A DNA stretch of 64,000 nucleotides from Lewinella sp050633125 (GCF_050633125.1 NZ_JBOEFX010000010.1:1-64000); one strand, 5' to 3'. Counted from the stretch's first letter, positions 16,239 to 25,887 are shown. Made by a program: numbers and translations. Notes: a model not told the origin generated them from the letters alone.

Positions 16239-17216
16239 TTAATCCCTCAACGTAATTTCAATGATTTTGACCTCATCGGCAATTTTGCTGGCATCCAGGT
16301 CGTATTCCCAATTGTAAGAATCGAGTTGGTAGCTGAACGGCCCGTGGTAAGCAGCGGTATAACCTTCAATTTCTGAGCCGTGAATCTCATAACCAGTGAG
16401 CTTCTCGCGCAAATCACCGAGCGTCATACCGACGGAGAGGCCATCTTCCGTTCTTGCCTCCGGGCTGGTGACGACGATCATGCCTACGAGTTGTTCATCA
16501 TTGGCATCAGGGTGGAGATAGCCAATAGCAGTCCCTTGCTGATCCAGGATTTGGTAAATCTCAAAATCACCTTCGCCAGTTTGCAGCATATCTTTCTGGA
16601 GGGAAGTCTGATGGTCTGTGATTTTATCACCAGGTTGTATGCCTACAAATGATTTGCTGGTAATCAGCAGTCTGGTCTCTGTAGATGATATCTCATTGCG
16701 AACCTTTTCAAAGGCTGGGCCGACCGTATTGTTGGCGATGACATTGGGTTCGAGGCTGCCCCAGTGGGTGATCAGTTGCTGGTCTTGTTGCTCTAGTATA
16801 AACAACTCACTGCCAATAGTTGGTTGATTGAAAATATTGTCTTTGGCATAGCCTACTAGTCTTACCCTGAGCGTGTTTCCAGTGGTGGTCCCTGCCACTT
16901 TAAGCCGTTGCATCGTTTGGAAACCATCGATGTAAAGAGTTCCTAGTAGGTTTTTGTCAAGTTGGAGTTCATAACCCCAAAAATTTCCTCCTGCATCCTC
17001 ATTGAAAAGGTAGGTGCCAGGCCAGGAGGTTTTTACAGCACTTTTTGTTGTCGTTTTAGCAACTTGGGCATCTTCTGAAGGACTTGCTGTTTCACTGTTG
17101 AGCTGATCTTCTGTGGCAGCGGCATCTGTGTTTTCAGTCGCAGAAGTTGCTGGTTCGCAACTCGCAATGAATAGATAGAGCAAGCAGAAAAGAGAAAAAG
17201 AGAATAAGCGATTCAT
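16239..17216 (-). CDS. Hypothetical lipoprotein
   Basis: Envelope lipoprotein of 325 residues. The signal ends LYLFIASC, making Cys20 the lipidation site, followed by a Ser/Thr/Ala/Glu-rich linker to about residue 62. The first globular part (about 65-160, starting WPGTYLFNEDAGGNFWGYELQL) resembles small beta-rich domains of unknown function in Bacteroidota lipoproteins (DUF5991-like, tentative). The second part (about 165-325) contains VGIQPGDKITDHQ and GLSVGMTLGDLREKL, which look like paired domains found in other periplasmic proteins. It lies 41 bp downstream of the P-type ATPase stop on the same strand, so it may be co-transcribed or linked to metal handling; that is inference only. Confidence 0.65.
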   Translation of the reverse strand: MNRLFSFSLFCLLYLFIASCEPATSATENTDAAATEDQLNSETASPSEDAQVAKTTTKSAVKTSWPGTYLFNEDAGGNFWGYELQLDKNLLGTLYIDGFQTMQRLKVAGTTTGNTLRVRLVGYAKDNIFNQPTIGSELFILEQQDQQLITHWGSLEPNVIANNTVGPAFEKVRNEISSTETRLLITSKSFVGIQPGDKITDHQTSLQKDMLQTGEGDFEIYQILDQQGTAIGYLHPDANDEQLVGMIVVTSPEARTEDGLSVGMTLGDLREKLTGYEIHGSEIEGYTAAYHGPFSYQLDSYNWEYDLDASKIADEVKIIEITLRD

Positions 17217-17257
17217 GCTGTTTTATTGAATTTGGAAATTGAGCTTAAAGCTTATAC

Positions 17258-19708
17258 TTATTTGGTCTTAAACCCCAAAAGTCTTAGTGCATTGAGCACC
17301 ACAACAAGGGTCGACCCCTCATGGGCAATGACGGCTGGCCCAATCTCTGCGACCCCCATGACGGTTAAAGGTACAAGAATGGCGACCATCCCGAGGCTGA
17401 TAACGAGGTTTTGTTTGATGATTTGCTTAGCCTTTCGGCTGAGGGCGATGGCAAAGGGGAGGTTGTCCAGCTTGTCGGCCATTAGTGCGATATCGGCGGT
17501 TTCCAGGGCTACGTCTGATCCGGCGGCTCCCATGGCTATGCCTACGGTACTTTTGGCCATGGCGGGGGCGTCGTTGACACCATCACCTACCATTGCTACT
17601 TTACCTTCTTCGGCCTTCAAGCGTTCGATGGCGGCTACTTTATCCTCGGGGAGTAAGCTGCCCAGTGGGTCAGTAATACCGATCTCTGTGGCTACGGCTT
17701 CTGCTACTTTCTGGTTGTCACCTGTGAGCATAATCATTCGCCGGATACCGATTTTTCTTAAAGCAGCCAAGGTTGCTTTTGCCTCGGGTCGGGCGGTATC
17801 CATCACGGCAATAATGCCGAGATAATAGTCTCCACGATGGATGATCATTGCCGTATGGCCACCATCTTCCAGGTCCTTCATTTGTTGGTCAAGGACAGGG
17901 GGGACGGGCATGCCGGTAATTTCTGCGAGCAGGCGCCTATTGCCGATGTGTATATTTTCCTTTTCTATCTGCGCTTTGACGCCACGAGCGATCAGTGCTT
18001 CGAGTTGTTCCGCCACGGGGAGCACTATGTTGCCTAGTTCCTTTTTAGCACCATCAACAATCGCTTTGGCTAACGGGTGGTCACTGAGTGCTTCTACAGC
18101 AGCAGCGGTCATTAAAAGGTCTTCACGACTGGCATTTTCGTAGGGGATAGCGTGCGTTAAGTGAGGCTTTCCTTCTGTAAGCGTGCCGGTTTTGTCAAAA
18201 GCAACGGCGGTGAGATTACCCAAATCCTCCAGTGGCCGCCCGCCTTTGATGAGCACCCCCTGCCGTGCCGCGCGTGCTACCCCAGCCAGTACGGCACTAG
18301 GGGTAGAAATAGCCAATGCACAAGGCGAAGCCGCAATAAGCACCGCCATTGCCCGGTAGAAACTATCGGCAAAGGTCTCATCAATCACCAGAAAAGCAAA
18401 GAGCAATAAAACGACCACTGCCAGTACAACGGGCACATAATAGCGCTCAAACTTGTCAGCGAATAATTGGGTAGGCGATTTCTGGGTTTCGGCTTCCTTC
18501 ACCAAGGTGATCAGCCGGGCCAATGTGCTGTCGTGCGTGGCCCGCAATACCTTGATTTCTAAAACAGAACTGCCATTGATGGTGCCTGCAAAAGCACGGT
18601 GTTCGGCGGGAACGTCTTCGAGGATAATGTTACCTTCCTGGCCAATGATGGGCCGTTTATCTACCGGGACACTTTCTCCGGTAATCGGTGCTTGATTGAC
18701 ACTGCTGTTTCCTTTGATGACAATACCGTCGGCGGCAATTTTGCTATTGGGTTTTACCACAATAACATCGCCAACCTTTAGGTCTTCGATCGGAATTTCT
18801 ACCGTTTGCCCGTTCCGGCGAATAAGTGCTATTGGTGGAGCTAAATCCGCGAGTGCAGAAATGGATTTTCGGGCCCTGTTCATGGCATAGTGTTCCAGTG
18901 CATGGCCCAAGCTGAACAGAAATAAAAGGAGCGCAGCTTCACCCCATTTGCCCAGGGCGGCAGCTCCTGCAGCGGCGACAAGCATCAGAAAGTCTATTTC
19001 AAACTTGCCTTGCCGGATCGCTCCAATGGCTTCGATAAGGGTAAAGTAGCCCCCAAATAAGATACCCACCGTGAAAATTCCAATGAGCAACTCGGGCGCA
19101 ACACCATCAACAAAGGACAGAATAAACCCCGCCAGCCAAGAGATACCACTGCCAACAGCAAAGTACAACTCTGTATGCTCTCCCAGGAAATTGGTATTCG
19201 AATGATCATGGTCGTGACCCTGTTCGTGATGATGGTCTTGTTGAGGAACACGCCGGTGTTGAGGTTTTGTCGCCGGTGAGATATTTAAGCCAAGCTGTTG
19301 TATTTTTTGCCTTAACTGCTCTTCGGTCACCTGTTCACTATCCCATTCTATACGGATGGTTCCTGGTACGGATACCATTGCAGTGACCACGCCGGCAATC
19401 GCGATTATTTTATGTTCTAATTGACGAGCATGCCGTTGATGGCGTACTTTTTTTACTCGTAGCAGCGTGTGTTGATAGCGTTGAGTGACTTCAGCACCGC
19501 TGTTGCGGGCTATTTCCTCAACTTTTGCAAGGGAAATAAGCGCGGATTCATAGTGAACACACAATTGCAGCGGTTGACCTTCCTTGATGTGTGCCTTGCT
19601 GATCCCTTTTTTACCATTTAGGTCAGCGAGGAGTAATCGAATGCAGTTGTCCTGCTCATCAAGTAGCTCAGGTAGTAAAATCGGAAGGTCTAATTGTACT
19701 TTTTGCAT
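17258..19708 (-). CDS. Heavy-metal-exporting P1B-type ATPase (Zn/Cd/Co-like)
   Basis: Inner-membrane ATP-driven metal exporter of 816 residues. The intramembrane CPC-type motif is Ser461-Pro462-Cys463 in AASPCALAIS, the phosphorylated Asp is Asp505 in FDKTGTLTEG, the hinge is MVGDGVNDAPA, and the C-terminal HEGSTLVVVLNALRLLG (His796) is typical of Zn/Cd/Pb and Co exporters. The N-terminal 190 residues look like two ferredoxin-like HMA folds, but both lack the usual CxxC metal site. Instead a His/Asp-rich linker (HHHEQGHDHDHS) lies just before the first membrane helix. It is the first gene of a possible unit with the lipoprotein at 16239. No MerR/ArsR-type regulator is adjacent. The ATG at 19708 gives the full-length N-terminus. 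Confidence 0.9.
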   Translation of the reverse strand: MQKVQLDLPILLPELLDEQDNCIRLLLADLNGKKGISKAHIKEGQPLQLCVHYESALISLAKVEEIARNSGAEVTQRYQHTLLRVKKVRHQRHARQLEHKIIAIAGVVTAMVSVPGTIRIEWDSEQVTEEQLRQKIQQLGLNISPATKPQHRRVPQQDHHHEQGHDHDHSNTNFLGEHTELYFAVGSGISWLAGFILSFVDGVAPELLIGIFTVGILFGGYFTLIEAIGAIRQGKFEIDFLMLVAAAGAAALGKWGEAALLLFLFSLGHALEHYAMNRARKSISALADLAPPIALIRRNGQTVEIPIEDLKVGDVIVVKPNSKIAADGIVIKGNSSVNQAPITGESVPVDKRPIIGQEGNIILEDVPAEHRAFAGTINGSSVLEIKVLRATHDSTLARLITLVKEAETQKSPTQLFADKFERYYVPVVLAVVVLLLFAFLVIDETFADSFYRAMAVLIAASPCALAISTPSAVLAGVARAARQGVLIKGGRPLEDLGNLTAVAFDKTGTLTEGKPHLTHAIPYENASREDLLMTAAAVEALSDHPLAKAIVDGAKKELGNIVLPVAEQLEALIARGVKAQIEKENIHIGNRRLLAEITGMPVPPVLDQQMKDLEDGGHTAMIIHRGDYYLGIIAVMDTARPEAKATLAALRKIGIRRMIMLTGDNQKVAEAVATEIGITDPLGSLLPEDKVAAIERLKAEEGKVAMVGDGVNDAPAMAKSTVGIAMGAAGSDVALETADIALMADKLDNLPFAIALSRKAKQIIKQNLVISLGMVAILVPLTVMGVAEIGPAVIAHEGSTLVVVLNALRLLGFKTK

Positions 19709-19796
19709 AACAATTGAAAGGTGTAGAATTAAAGCACGATGAGGTTTACCCTACAAACTAACTAAGCTAAGGTAAAACTTTGCGTTAAGGGTAGTT

Positions 19797-21164
19797 TCAG
19801 TGATATATTTTACCGTCTTTTAAGATGATTTTATTTGTGGTGAAGTGGCTGGGGTTTTCTAGGGGACTTTGTTCCCAAATAATCAAATTAGCCTGCTTAC
19901 CTACTGAAATACTTCCTACCTGGTGGTCAATCCCTGCGGATTTAGCACCATTGTAACTGGCAATTTTCATGGCGTCCGCAGCTGTAAAGCCATGCTCTGT
20001 TAATAATTGTAATTCCAATAATAACACTTGACCACCATCTTTAGTGTCGGTACCTATTCTCAGTGCTATGCCCTTGTCGTGCAGCCGTTTTGCAAAGGTC
20101 ATCATAATGGCAAAATTCTCTTCACTGCGAGCAATCTGTTCAGGAGAGAAAGTAGTACGAGGCTCAGAGAAAGAGGTCGCGTGGTATTGTTGATATAGAA
20201 ATCCGATGGTCGTGGAAATAGAAGCCTCCGCAGTGGCTAGTTCATCAATAAGCTGGTCAAAAGCTTCTTTTTTATGATCCCTGGTGTAGCGAAACATCTC
20301 CAAAATGGAGAGCAATAGCAAAGGCTCGGTGTCAACTTTTCCAAAATGGGCTTCAAATTGTTGGTTGAAGTTGTCCCAATCTTCGGGGGTGGTAAGCAAA
20401 CTGCAGGGTAGGATAGAAAGGTGCTCATAGTCCTTTAGCCCCATTTTTAGAGCTTCACTAATGGTGAGTTGTGTAGGGTCCTGAAATCCTCCGATATGGC
20501 CAAAGGTACGTAAGCCCAGACTGTCGGCAGCGGCGATAACGGCTTTGAATTCAGGAGGACGTAAACGCCAATAGAGTTTTAAATTTCGTACACCCAAGTC
20601 ATAGTATTCTTGCACAACTTGTCGGGCTTCTTGCGGTGAATTTAGACGATGATGACCAGGGTAGGTGTTACCATCTTCGGTAGCCAAGGCTCCGCCAGAG
20701 GTCAGGACGTCTACCTGCTTGGCTTCTGGGTGTCTGGTCCATTCAAGGAAAGCTGGCGTCCAAGCAGGAGGATGCCCCATCATGAGGATAGTTGTGGTGC
20801 CAAAAGGAAGAAAACCAGCTGTAAGCTTATTTCGATAGTAAGCCAAGCTGTCTTGGGGAAGGGTGTCAGGCACCAACGAATAATCACCATCAGCAAATTC
20901 AGAGATAGGGTGCACGTGCGTATCAATAAAGCTAGGGCTTACTAACTTCTCTTGCGCCTCAATGAGGGTGTCTGTAGTGAAACGTTTAGTATTATTCTGA
21001 ATAGCTACGATGAGGCCATCGTTAATCAAAATGGTTTGCCGCGCTTTGATCTGCCCGGTATGGATATCCAGGAGACTCGCATTCGTAATCACCACATCAT
21101 AATGTAGGGGTGTCACACAGGCAAAACATAAACAGGAGAGGAGTATCAGATAAAGCGATTTCAT
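19797..21164 (-). CDS. Amidohydrolase-family lipoprotein
   Basis: Metal-dependent hydrolase of 455 residues, predicted to be lipid-anchored in the envelope: the signal ends CLCFAC with Cys16 as the lipobox Cys. The amidohydrolase core starts with DVVITNASLLDIHTG, has the metal-binding pair His-x-His in FIDTHVHPIS, a further His in FGHIGG and EHLSIL, and Asp in RIGTDTKDGG. It ends with the small composite beta domain (GSISVGKQANLIIWE). Such proteins are annotated as imidazolonepropionase or prolidase-like; the substrate is not readable. It ends 88 bp before the P-type ATPase start and lies downstream of aconitase, from which it is separated by a strong hairpin. Confidence 0.85.
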   Translation of the reverse strand: MKSLYLILLSCLCFACVTPLHYDVVITNASLLDIHTGQIKARQTILINDGLIVAIQNNTKRFTTDTLIEAQEKLVSPSFIDTHVHPISEFADGDYSLVPDTLPQDSLAYYRNKLTAGFLPFGTTTILMMGHPPAWTPAFLEWTRHPEAKQVDVLTSGGALATEDGNTYPGHHRLNSPQEARQVVQEYYDLGVRNLKLYWRLRPPEFKAVIAAADSLGLRTFGHIGGFQDPTQLTISEALKMGLKDYEHLSILPCSLLTTPEDWDNFNQQFEAHFGKVDTEPLLLLSILEMFRYTRDHKKEAFDQLIDELATAEASISTTIGFLYQQYHATSFSEPRTTFSPEQIARSEENFAIMMTFAKRLHDKGIALRIGTDTKDGGQVLLLELQLLTEHGFTAADAMKIASYNGAKSAGIDHQVGSISVGKQANLIIWEQSPLENPSHFTTNKIILKDGKIYH

Positions 21165-21180
21165 ATTACTTTTTTATTGA

Positions 21181-21219
21181 AAAAAGGCTCGCCATCCATC
21201 ATGGATAACGAGCCTTTTT
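21181..21219 (-). terminator. Terminator after aconitase
   Basis: A perfect 11-bp stem: AAAAAGGCTCG (21181-21191) with CGAGCCTTTTT (21209-21219). The loop holds a smaller nested palindrome (ATCCATCATGGAT). Read on the minus strand it is G/C-rich and ends in a T-run, 113 bp past the aconitase stop and 16 bp before the next gene's start, so it should insulate the two. Confidence 0.7.
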
Positions 21220-21332
21220 ATCGTAATGAAAAGGTAGAAAGAACGATCGACGAAGTCGGAGATCGAAAGTGGGAAGTCGGAAGTATTTGATATACCCAAC
21301 CCTTACACTTTTACACCTTTCCAACCATCAAC

Positions 21333-23600
21333 CTACTTAGCCAATTCCTCCTTGATCTTATTCAAAGCAGAACCTGCACGTACCCAATCAATTTGGGCTA
21401 AGTTGTAGGTGTGGGCTACCTCAAAGCTTTCTTCGGTACCATCGGCGTGACTAAGCTTTACGGTCAGGTTTTTGCCTGGTGCCATGCTCTCAAAGTCAAC
21501 GATAGAAACCTTATCATCTTGGCGTACCTTCTCGTAATCCGCAGGATTAACAAAGGTCAATGCCAGCATTCCTTGCTTCTTGAGGTTGGTTTCGTGGATA
21601 CGAGCAAATGATTTTACAATCACTGCATTTACACCAAGGAAGCGAGGTTCCATTGCAGCGTGCTCACGAGAAGAACCTTCACCGAGGTTTTCTTCACCGA
21701 AGACTACAGTGCCAATGCCATTGTTACGGTAGTATAGGCCCGTATCAGGTACAGGACCATACTCGCCGGTTTCTGCATTCAATACGGTATTGGGCAGATC
21801 GTTAAAGTAGTTGATTGCACCAATGTAACAGTTCTGAGAAATGTTCTCCAAGTGGCCACGGTACTTCAACCAAGGGCCAGCCATAGAGATGTGATCCGTT
21901 GTACATTTGCCTTTTGCCTTGATCAGGATACGCATATCTTGTACCTGGTCTTGGGTAATTGGCTTAAACGGTGTTAGTAACTGAATACGATTAGAGGTAG
22001 GGTCTACGGTTACGTTTACGCCACTGCCATCTTCCATTGGGGCAATAAAACCAGCATCCTCAACAGCAAAACCTTTGGGAGGCAACTCAACACCTGAAGG
22101 AGGATCAAGCTTTACTTGTTCGCCATTCTCGTTGGTGAGGGTATCCGTCAGCGGGTTGAACGTCATGCTGCCAGAGATCGCCATTGCCGTTACCAATTCA
22201 GGAGAGGCAACGAACGCACGCGTAGCAGGGTTTCCGTCGTTACGCTTAGCGAAGTTACGGTTGAAGCTGGTGATAATACTGTTGGCCCGGGTAGGGTCAT
22301 CAGTATGGCGTGCCCATTGTCCGATACAAGGACCACAAGCGTTGGCAAGCACTACACCCCCAATTTCTTCGAAAGCATCCAAAATACCGTCGCGTTCAAC
22401 AGTATACCGAATTTGCTCTGAACCTGGGGTAATGGTAAATTCTGATTTTACTTTCAGGTTTTTGGCTTTCGCCTGACGTGCCAAGCTGGCTGAACGGTCC
22501 AAATCTTCGTAGCTCGAGTTGGTACAGGAACCAATCAAACCTACTTCCAATTTAGGAGGAAAGTTGTGCTCCTTAACGGCAGCAGCAAACTCAGAAATAG
22601 GCCAGGCACGGTCTGGCGTATAAGGGCCATTGATGTGTGGCTCCAAAGTCGAAAGGTCAATTTCAATGACCTGGTCGAAGTATTTCTCAGGATTGGCGTA
22701 ACATTCAGCATCACCAGTAAGGTGTTCTGCTACTCCATCAGCCATGTCAGCAATCTCAGAGCGATCGGTTGCCCGAAGGTAACGGCTCATTGATTCATCA
22801 TAACCAAAGGTAGAGGTCGTAGCACCGATCTCTGCACCCATGTTGCCAATGGTTCCTTTTCCTGTACAAGACAGTGATTCGGCACCATCACCAAAGTATT
22901 CTACGATTGCACCAGTACCTCCCTTCACGGTAAGAATACCTGCAACTTTGAGGATAACGTCTTTAGAAGAAGTCCAACCACTAAGTTTTCCGGTCAGCTT
23001 AATACCAATCAGTTTTGGCATCTTAAGCTCCCAAGGCATACCAGCCATTACGTCCACGGCATCAGCACCACCTACACCAATAGCAATCATGCCGAGGCCA
23101 GCACCATTAGGAGTGTGAGAATCGGTACCGATCATCATTCCGCCAGGGAAAGCATAGTTTTCCAATACGATCTGGTGGATGATACCAGCACCAGGCTTCC
23201 AAAAACCAATACCGTACTTGTTGGATACGGAAGTAAGAAAGTCGTAAACTTCGGAGTTTACATCGTTGGCAATAGCCAAATCCTGGTCAGCGCCAACCTT
23301 GGCCTGTATAAGGTGATCACAGTGTACAGTTGAAGGTACGGCTACTTTGTCGCGACCGGCTACCATAAATTGCAACAAGGCCATCTGAGCTGTAGCATCT
23401 TGCATCGCTACGCGATCCGGCGCAAAGAATACATAATCCTTACCCTTGTTGTACTCCTGTAACGGAGATTCCGCGTGGAGGTGCGAATAAAGAATTTTTT
23501 CAGCCAGCGTCATGGGGCGCCCCAGCATTTTTCGGGCCGCGTCAACCTTAGCCGGTAGCGACTTGTAGTAAGCCGCAATCATATCCAAATCAAATGGCAT
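21333..23600 (-). CDS. acn: Aconitate hydratase
   Basis: Tricarboxylic-acid-cycle enzyme interconverting citrate and isocitrate, cytoplasmic, 755 residues, as expected for the mitochondrial-type aconitase found in Bacteroidota. The three Cys ligands of the catalytic [4Fe-4S] cluster are Cys359 (GSCTNSSYED) and Cys422/Cys425 (NACGPCIGQW). Other family motifs include MIGTDSHTPNGAGLGMIAIGVGGADAV (split here at 159 onwards) and GEGSSREHAAMEPR near the C-terminus. The ATG at 23600 gives a complete N-terminus. It is transcribed alone, with a promoter-like TACTTTTG upstream and a terminator downstream. Confidence 0.97.
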   Translation of the reverse strand: MPFDLDMIAAYYKSLPAKVDAARKMLGRPMTLAEKILYSHLHAESPLQEYNKGKDYVFFAPDRVAMQDATAQMALLQFMVAGRDKVAVPSTVHCDHLIQAKVGADQDLAIANDVNSEVYDFLTSVSNKYGIGFWKPGAGIIHQIVLENYAFPGGMMIGTDSHTPNGAGLGMIAIGVGGADAVDVMAGMPWELKMPKLIGIKLTGKLSGWTSSKDVILKVAGILTVKGGTGAIVEYFGDGAESLSCTGKGTIGNMGAEIGATTSTFGYDESMSRYLRATDRSEIADMADGVAEHLTGDAECYANPEKYFDQVIEIDLSTLEPHINGPYTPDRAWPISEFAAAVKEHNFPPKLEVGLIGSCTNSSYEDLDRSASLARQAKAKNLKVKSEFTITPGSEQIRYTVERDGILDAFEEIGGVVLANACGPCIGQWARHTDDPTRANSIITSFNRNFAKRNDGNPATRAFVASPELVTAMAISGSMTFNPLTDTLTNENGEQVKLDPPSGVELPPKGFAVEDAGFIAPMEDGSGVNVTVDPTSNRIQLLTPFKPITQDQVQDMRILIKAKGKCTTDHISMAGPWLKYRGHLENISQNCYIGAINYFNDLPNTVLNAETGEYGPVPDTGLYYRNNGIGTVVFGEENLGEGSSREHAAMEPRFLGVNAVIVKSFARIHETNLKKQGMLALTFVNPADYEKVRQDDKVSIVDFESMAPGKNLTVKLSHADGTEESFEVAHTYNLAQIDWVRAGSALNKIKEELAK

Positions 23601-23672
23601 CGGTAGGTATTTTTTTATATTAAAAATGTACTTTATCTTATCCTAGAACAACACAAAAGGCTGTCTGGGTCA

Positions 23673-23680
23673 CAAAAGTA
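23673..23680 (-). promoter_or_regulatory. Bacteroidota -7 element upstream of aconitase
   Basis: Minus-strand TACTTTTG matches the Bacteroidota housekeeping -7 consensus TAnnTTTG, 72 bp upstream of the aconitase ATG. No clear -33 TTTG is seen at the usual distance, so this is a partial match. Confidence 0.4.
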
Positions 23681-23779
23681 CATTTTTTCATCTCATCTTG
23701 CAGAATGGAATTTAGGCTTTAGCTAAAATTTAGATTGTTTCTGCTTAATAGACTAAAATTTACGAGATAATCCTTGGGT

Positions 23780-23941
23780 TTATTGGACAATAAGCCGTTT
23801 TGTGCTGGTTTTACCGTCAGTTTCAAGTGTAATTAAATAAACGCCGGCAGGTAAATTGGGCTTAGGTATCGTAAAAATTGAGGTTTCTGCCTGAAATTCC
23901 TGCTTTTGCGGCGATATTTGCGTTCCGCTTGAGGTGTTCAT
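23780..23941 (-). pseudogene. Remnant of a T9SS cargo gene (C-terminal sorting tail only)
   Basis: A 53-codon minus-strand frame encodes ...FTIPKPNLPAGVYLITLETD and then GKTSTKRLIVQ, a near-perfect type A T9SS sorting-domain ending. Nothing upstream in this frame looks like the rest of a cargo protein, because the adjacent sequence is taken by the start of the SRPBCC gene on the opposite strand. The simplest reading is the 3' stump of a secreted-protein gene left after a deletion or rearrangement. A translated orphan tail is less likely, since it has no signal peptide. Confidence 0.7.
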
Positions 23942-23959
23942 TTGTAAAAAAGTAAGCCA

Positions 23960-24403
23960 ATGAAATATACCTGTACTATAGAGATAAATGCTCCCCTGGA
24001 AAAAGTAGTGAGCTTATGGAGTAATGAGAAATATTTTAAAGAATGGCAAGATGGTTTTGAATCCATTAAACTTTTAACTGGCACTCCTGAAACACAAGGA
24101 GCAACGTCTAGAATTATATTAGATGGACAACAGCGGATAGAGTTGATCGAAACCATTTTGTTGGCCAATTTACCTGAAGAAAAAATAGCTCGGTATGAAC
24201 ACATTCACATGACCAATACCCAAGCATCAAGGTTTGAAGCTTTAGCAAATAGCAGAACACGTTATACCTCAGAGGTTGAATACATAAAATTCAACGGGCT
24301 GATGATAAAGTTAATGGCAAAACTATTTCCCAGTAAGTTTAAGGCGCAAAGCCAAAAATGGATGGATCAGTTTAAAGCATTTGTAGAAAATATAGACGAT
24401 TAA
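23960..24403 (+). CDS. SRPBCC-family protein
   Basis: Small cytoplasmic protein of 147 residues with the START/SRPBCC (polyketide cyclase-like) helix-grip pattern. It opens MKYTCTIEINAPLEKVVSLWSN and continues YFKEWQDGFESIKLLTG, the usual beginning of this fold, and ends with a long C-terminal helix (FKAQSQKWMDQFKAFVENI). These proteins bind hydrophobic small molecules in a cavity; ligand unknown. Its start overlaps the region of the T9SS-tail remnant, and its stop is 12 bp from the convergent amidohydrolase stop. Confidence 0.8.
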   Translation: MKYTCTIEINAPLEKVVSLWSNEKYFKEWQDGFESIKLLTGTPETQGATSRIILDGQQRIELIETILLANLPEEKIARYEHIHMTNTQASRFEALANSRTRYTSEVEYIKFNGLMIKLMAKLFPSKFKAQSQKWMDQFKAFVENIDD

Positions 24404-24415
24404 TTAACAGGGGAT

Positions 24416-25750
24416 TTACTTGACCCTTTCTCCATGCTTGATCACCATGTCTACATCTCCCAAGATGTTGATATAGCGTAGCACATCTCCTTTTACCGCA
24501 ATGATATCCGCGTATTTTCCTTCTGAGATAGTACCGTAATCTTGTTCTACTCCCATCACCCTTGCGGGCCAGTAGGTAGCTCCCTTGATAGCGTACATAG
24601 GGTCGATACCGAATTCATTGACCCACACATCCAGCTCGTGCCAAGTGCTTTGGCAATGGAATTTGGTAGGAATACCACTGTCTGTACCTACGAGCAGCAC
24701 TACGCCAGCGTCCAGCAATTGTTTTACTTTCCGTTCGAGGGTAGGTCGCCGCGATGGCGTCAGTTGGAAATAAGGCAGCCGACCAGGGTAGCGAATAGAT
24801 TGCTCAATATCGGCAATGATGTCATCGGGGAGATCCAGGTGCCAGCAGTCGTTATCCAACTCTTCTGGGTTGTCACGCTTGTATTCGTAATTATAAAGGC
24901 CCTCTACGGTAGGTGTCCAATAGAGTGGCCCCAGGTTCATCTGTGCTGTTCGTTCTTTAATCATTTCCATTACATCATCTGGGTATTGAGGGGCCGAGGA
25001 TAGACCGGTATGCTCAAAACAATCTACGCCGGCGATCAAGCCTCTACGGATCTCTTCGGGGCGGTGGCTGTGTGCCACAACTGTTAGTCCGTGTTTATGA
25101 GCTTCGTCTACGACAGCCTTGACTTCTTCAATGGTCATCTGATCTTGATCAATGAGCTTGATGCAGTCTACGCCTGCTTCGGCCAGTTCGCGGACTTTAC
25201 TGCGTGCATCGGTCACGCCACTTACGCCCCAACGGAAGGCCTCTGTACCGGGATAGGGTTGATGCTGAATAAAGGGGCCGCTCATATACATCGTCGGTCC
25301 GGGAATCTCTCCATTATTGATGCGATCACGTACTTCGATACTTTCTTTAAGCGGCGCTCCCAAATCTCGGGCACTGGTTATTCCTGCTCTCAGCAACTGG
25401 TGCGCAGAAGAAGGCATAATCACATCCCCCAAGCGATCAAGGTAGGCGGTATCCCAGTGAGCATAATCGGCATGGCCATTGATCATCAGGTGTACGTGCA
25501 TGTCCCACAAGCCTGGTAGCACACTCATCCCTTCGGTGGAGATAACTTCGGCTTCTTCCGGCACGGGCAGATTGCCTTGATGGCCTACAGCTACAATCCG
25601 TTCATTTTTAATAATAATAACACTATTGTGAATGGGCGTTCCGCCAAAGCCATCAATGAGCGTGCCTCCAACAAGCGCTTTGGTTTGGGCATGAGTAATA
25701 GATAAACCTCCCCACAGGAGCATTGAAATAATGGTGAACAGTTGTTTCAT
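24416..25750 (-). CDS. Secreted amidohydrolase
   Basis: Metal-dependent hydrolase of 444 residues from the ATG at 25748-25750, which starts a clear signal peptide (MKQLFTIISMLLWGGLSITHAQ); the frame is open ten codons further. The metal motif is His-x-His in LWDMHVHLMING. Later ligand candidates are Lys in VDCIKLIDQD, His in VVAHSHRPEEI and EHTGL, and Asp in VGTDSGIPTK. The family includes imidazolonepropionase-like and Xaa-Pro dipeptidase-like enzymes. It is a paralogue in type of the lipoprotein amidohydrolase at 19797, but periplasmic rather than lipidated. Substrate unknown. Confidence 0.87.
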   Translation of the reverse strand: MKQLFTIISMLLWGGLSITHAQTKALVGGTLIDGFGGTPIHNSVIIIKNERIVAVGHQGNLPVPEEAEVISTEGMSVLPGLWDMHVHLMINGHADYAHWDTAYLDRLGDVIMPSSAHQLLRAGITSARDLGAPLKESIEVRDRINNGEIPGPTMYMSGPFIQHQPYPGTEAFRWGVSGVTDARSKVRELAEAGVDCIKLIDQDQMTIEEVKAVVDEAHKHGLTVVAHSHRPEEIRRGLIAGVDCFEHTGLSSAPQYPDDVMEMIKERTAQMNLGPLYWTPTVEGLYNYEYKRDNPEELDNDCWHLDLPDDIIADIEQSIRYPGRLPYFQLTPSRRPTLERKVKQLLDAGVVLLVGTDSGIPTKFHCQSTWHELDVWVNEFGIDPMYAIKGATYWPARVMGVEQDYGTISEGKYADIIAVKGDVLRYINILGDVDMVIKHGERVK

Positions 25751-25887
25751 AACTAGTAAATTGTATGCGTTAATACCCAAATAAGCGCTCTATTTGCGAT
25801 TGCGTTGCTGAAAGCAATATCCAAGATAAGAAATCTTAAAACTTCCTTATATCTTTAGGCCGAGCCTAATTTAAATAGCTATTTATC

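Noticed and set aside
223..19750. Shared 'TAAACCTCA' phrase at about 223, 16178 and 19741 as a possible metal-regulator site
   Set aside because: Only nine bases, not symmetrical, and two of the three sites are not upstream of related genes.
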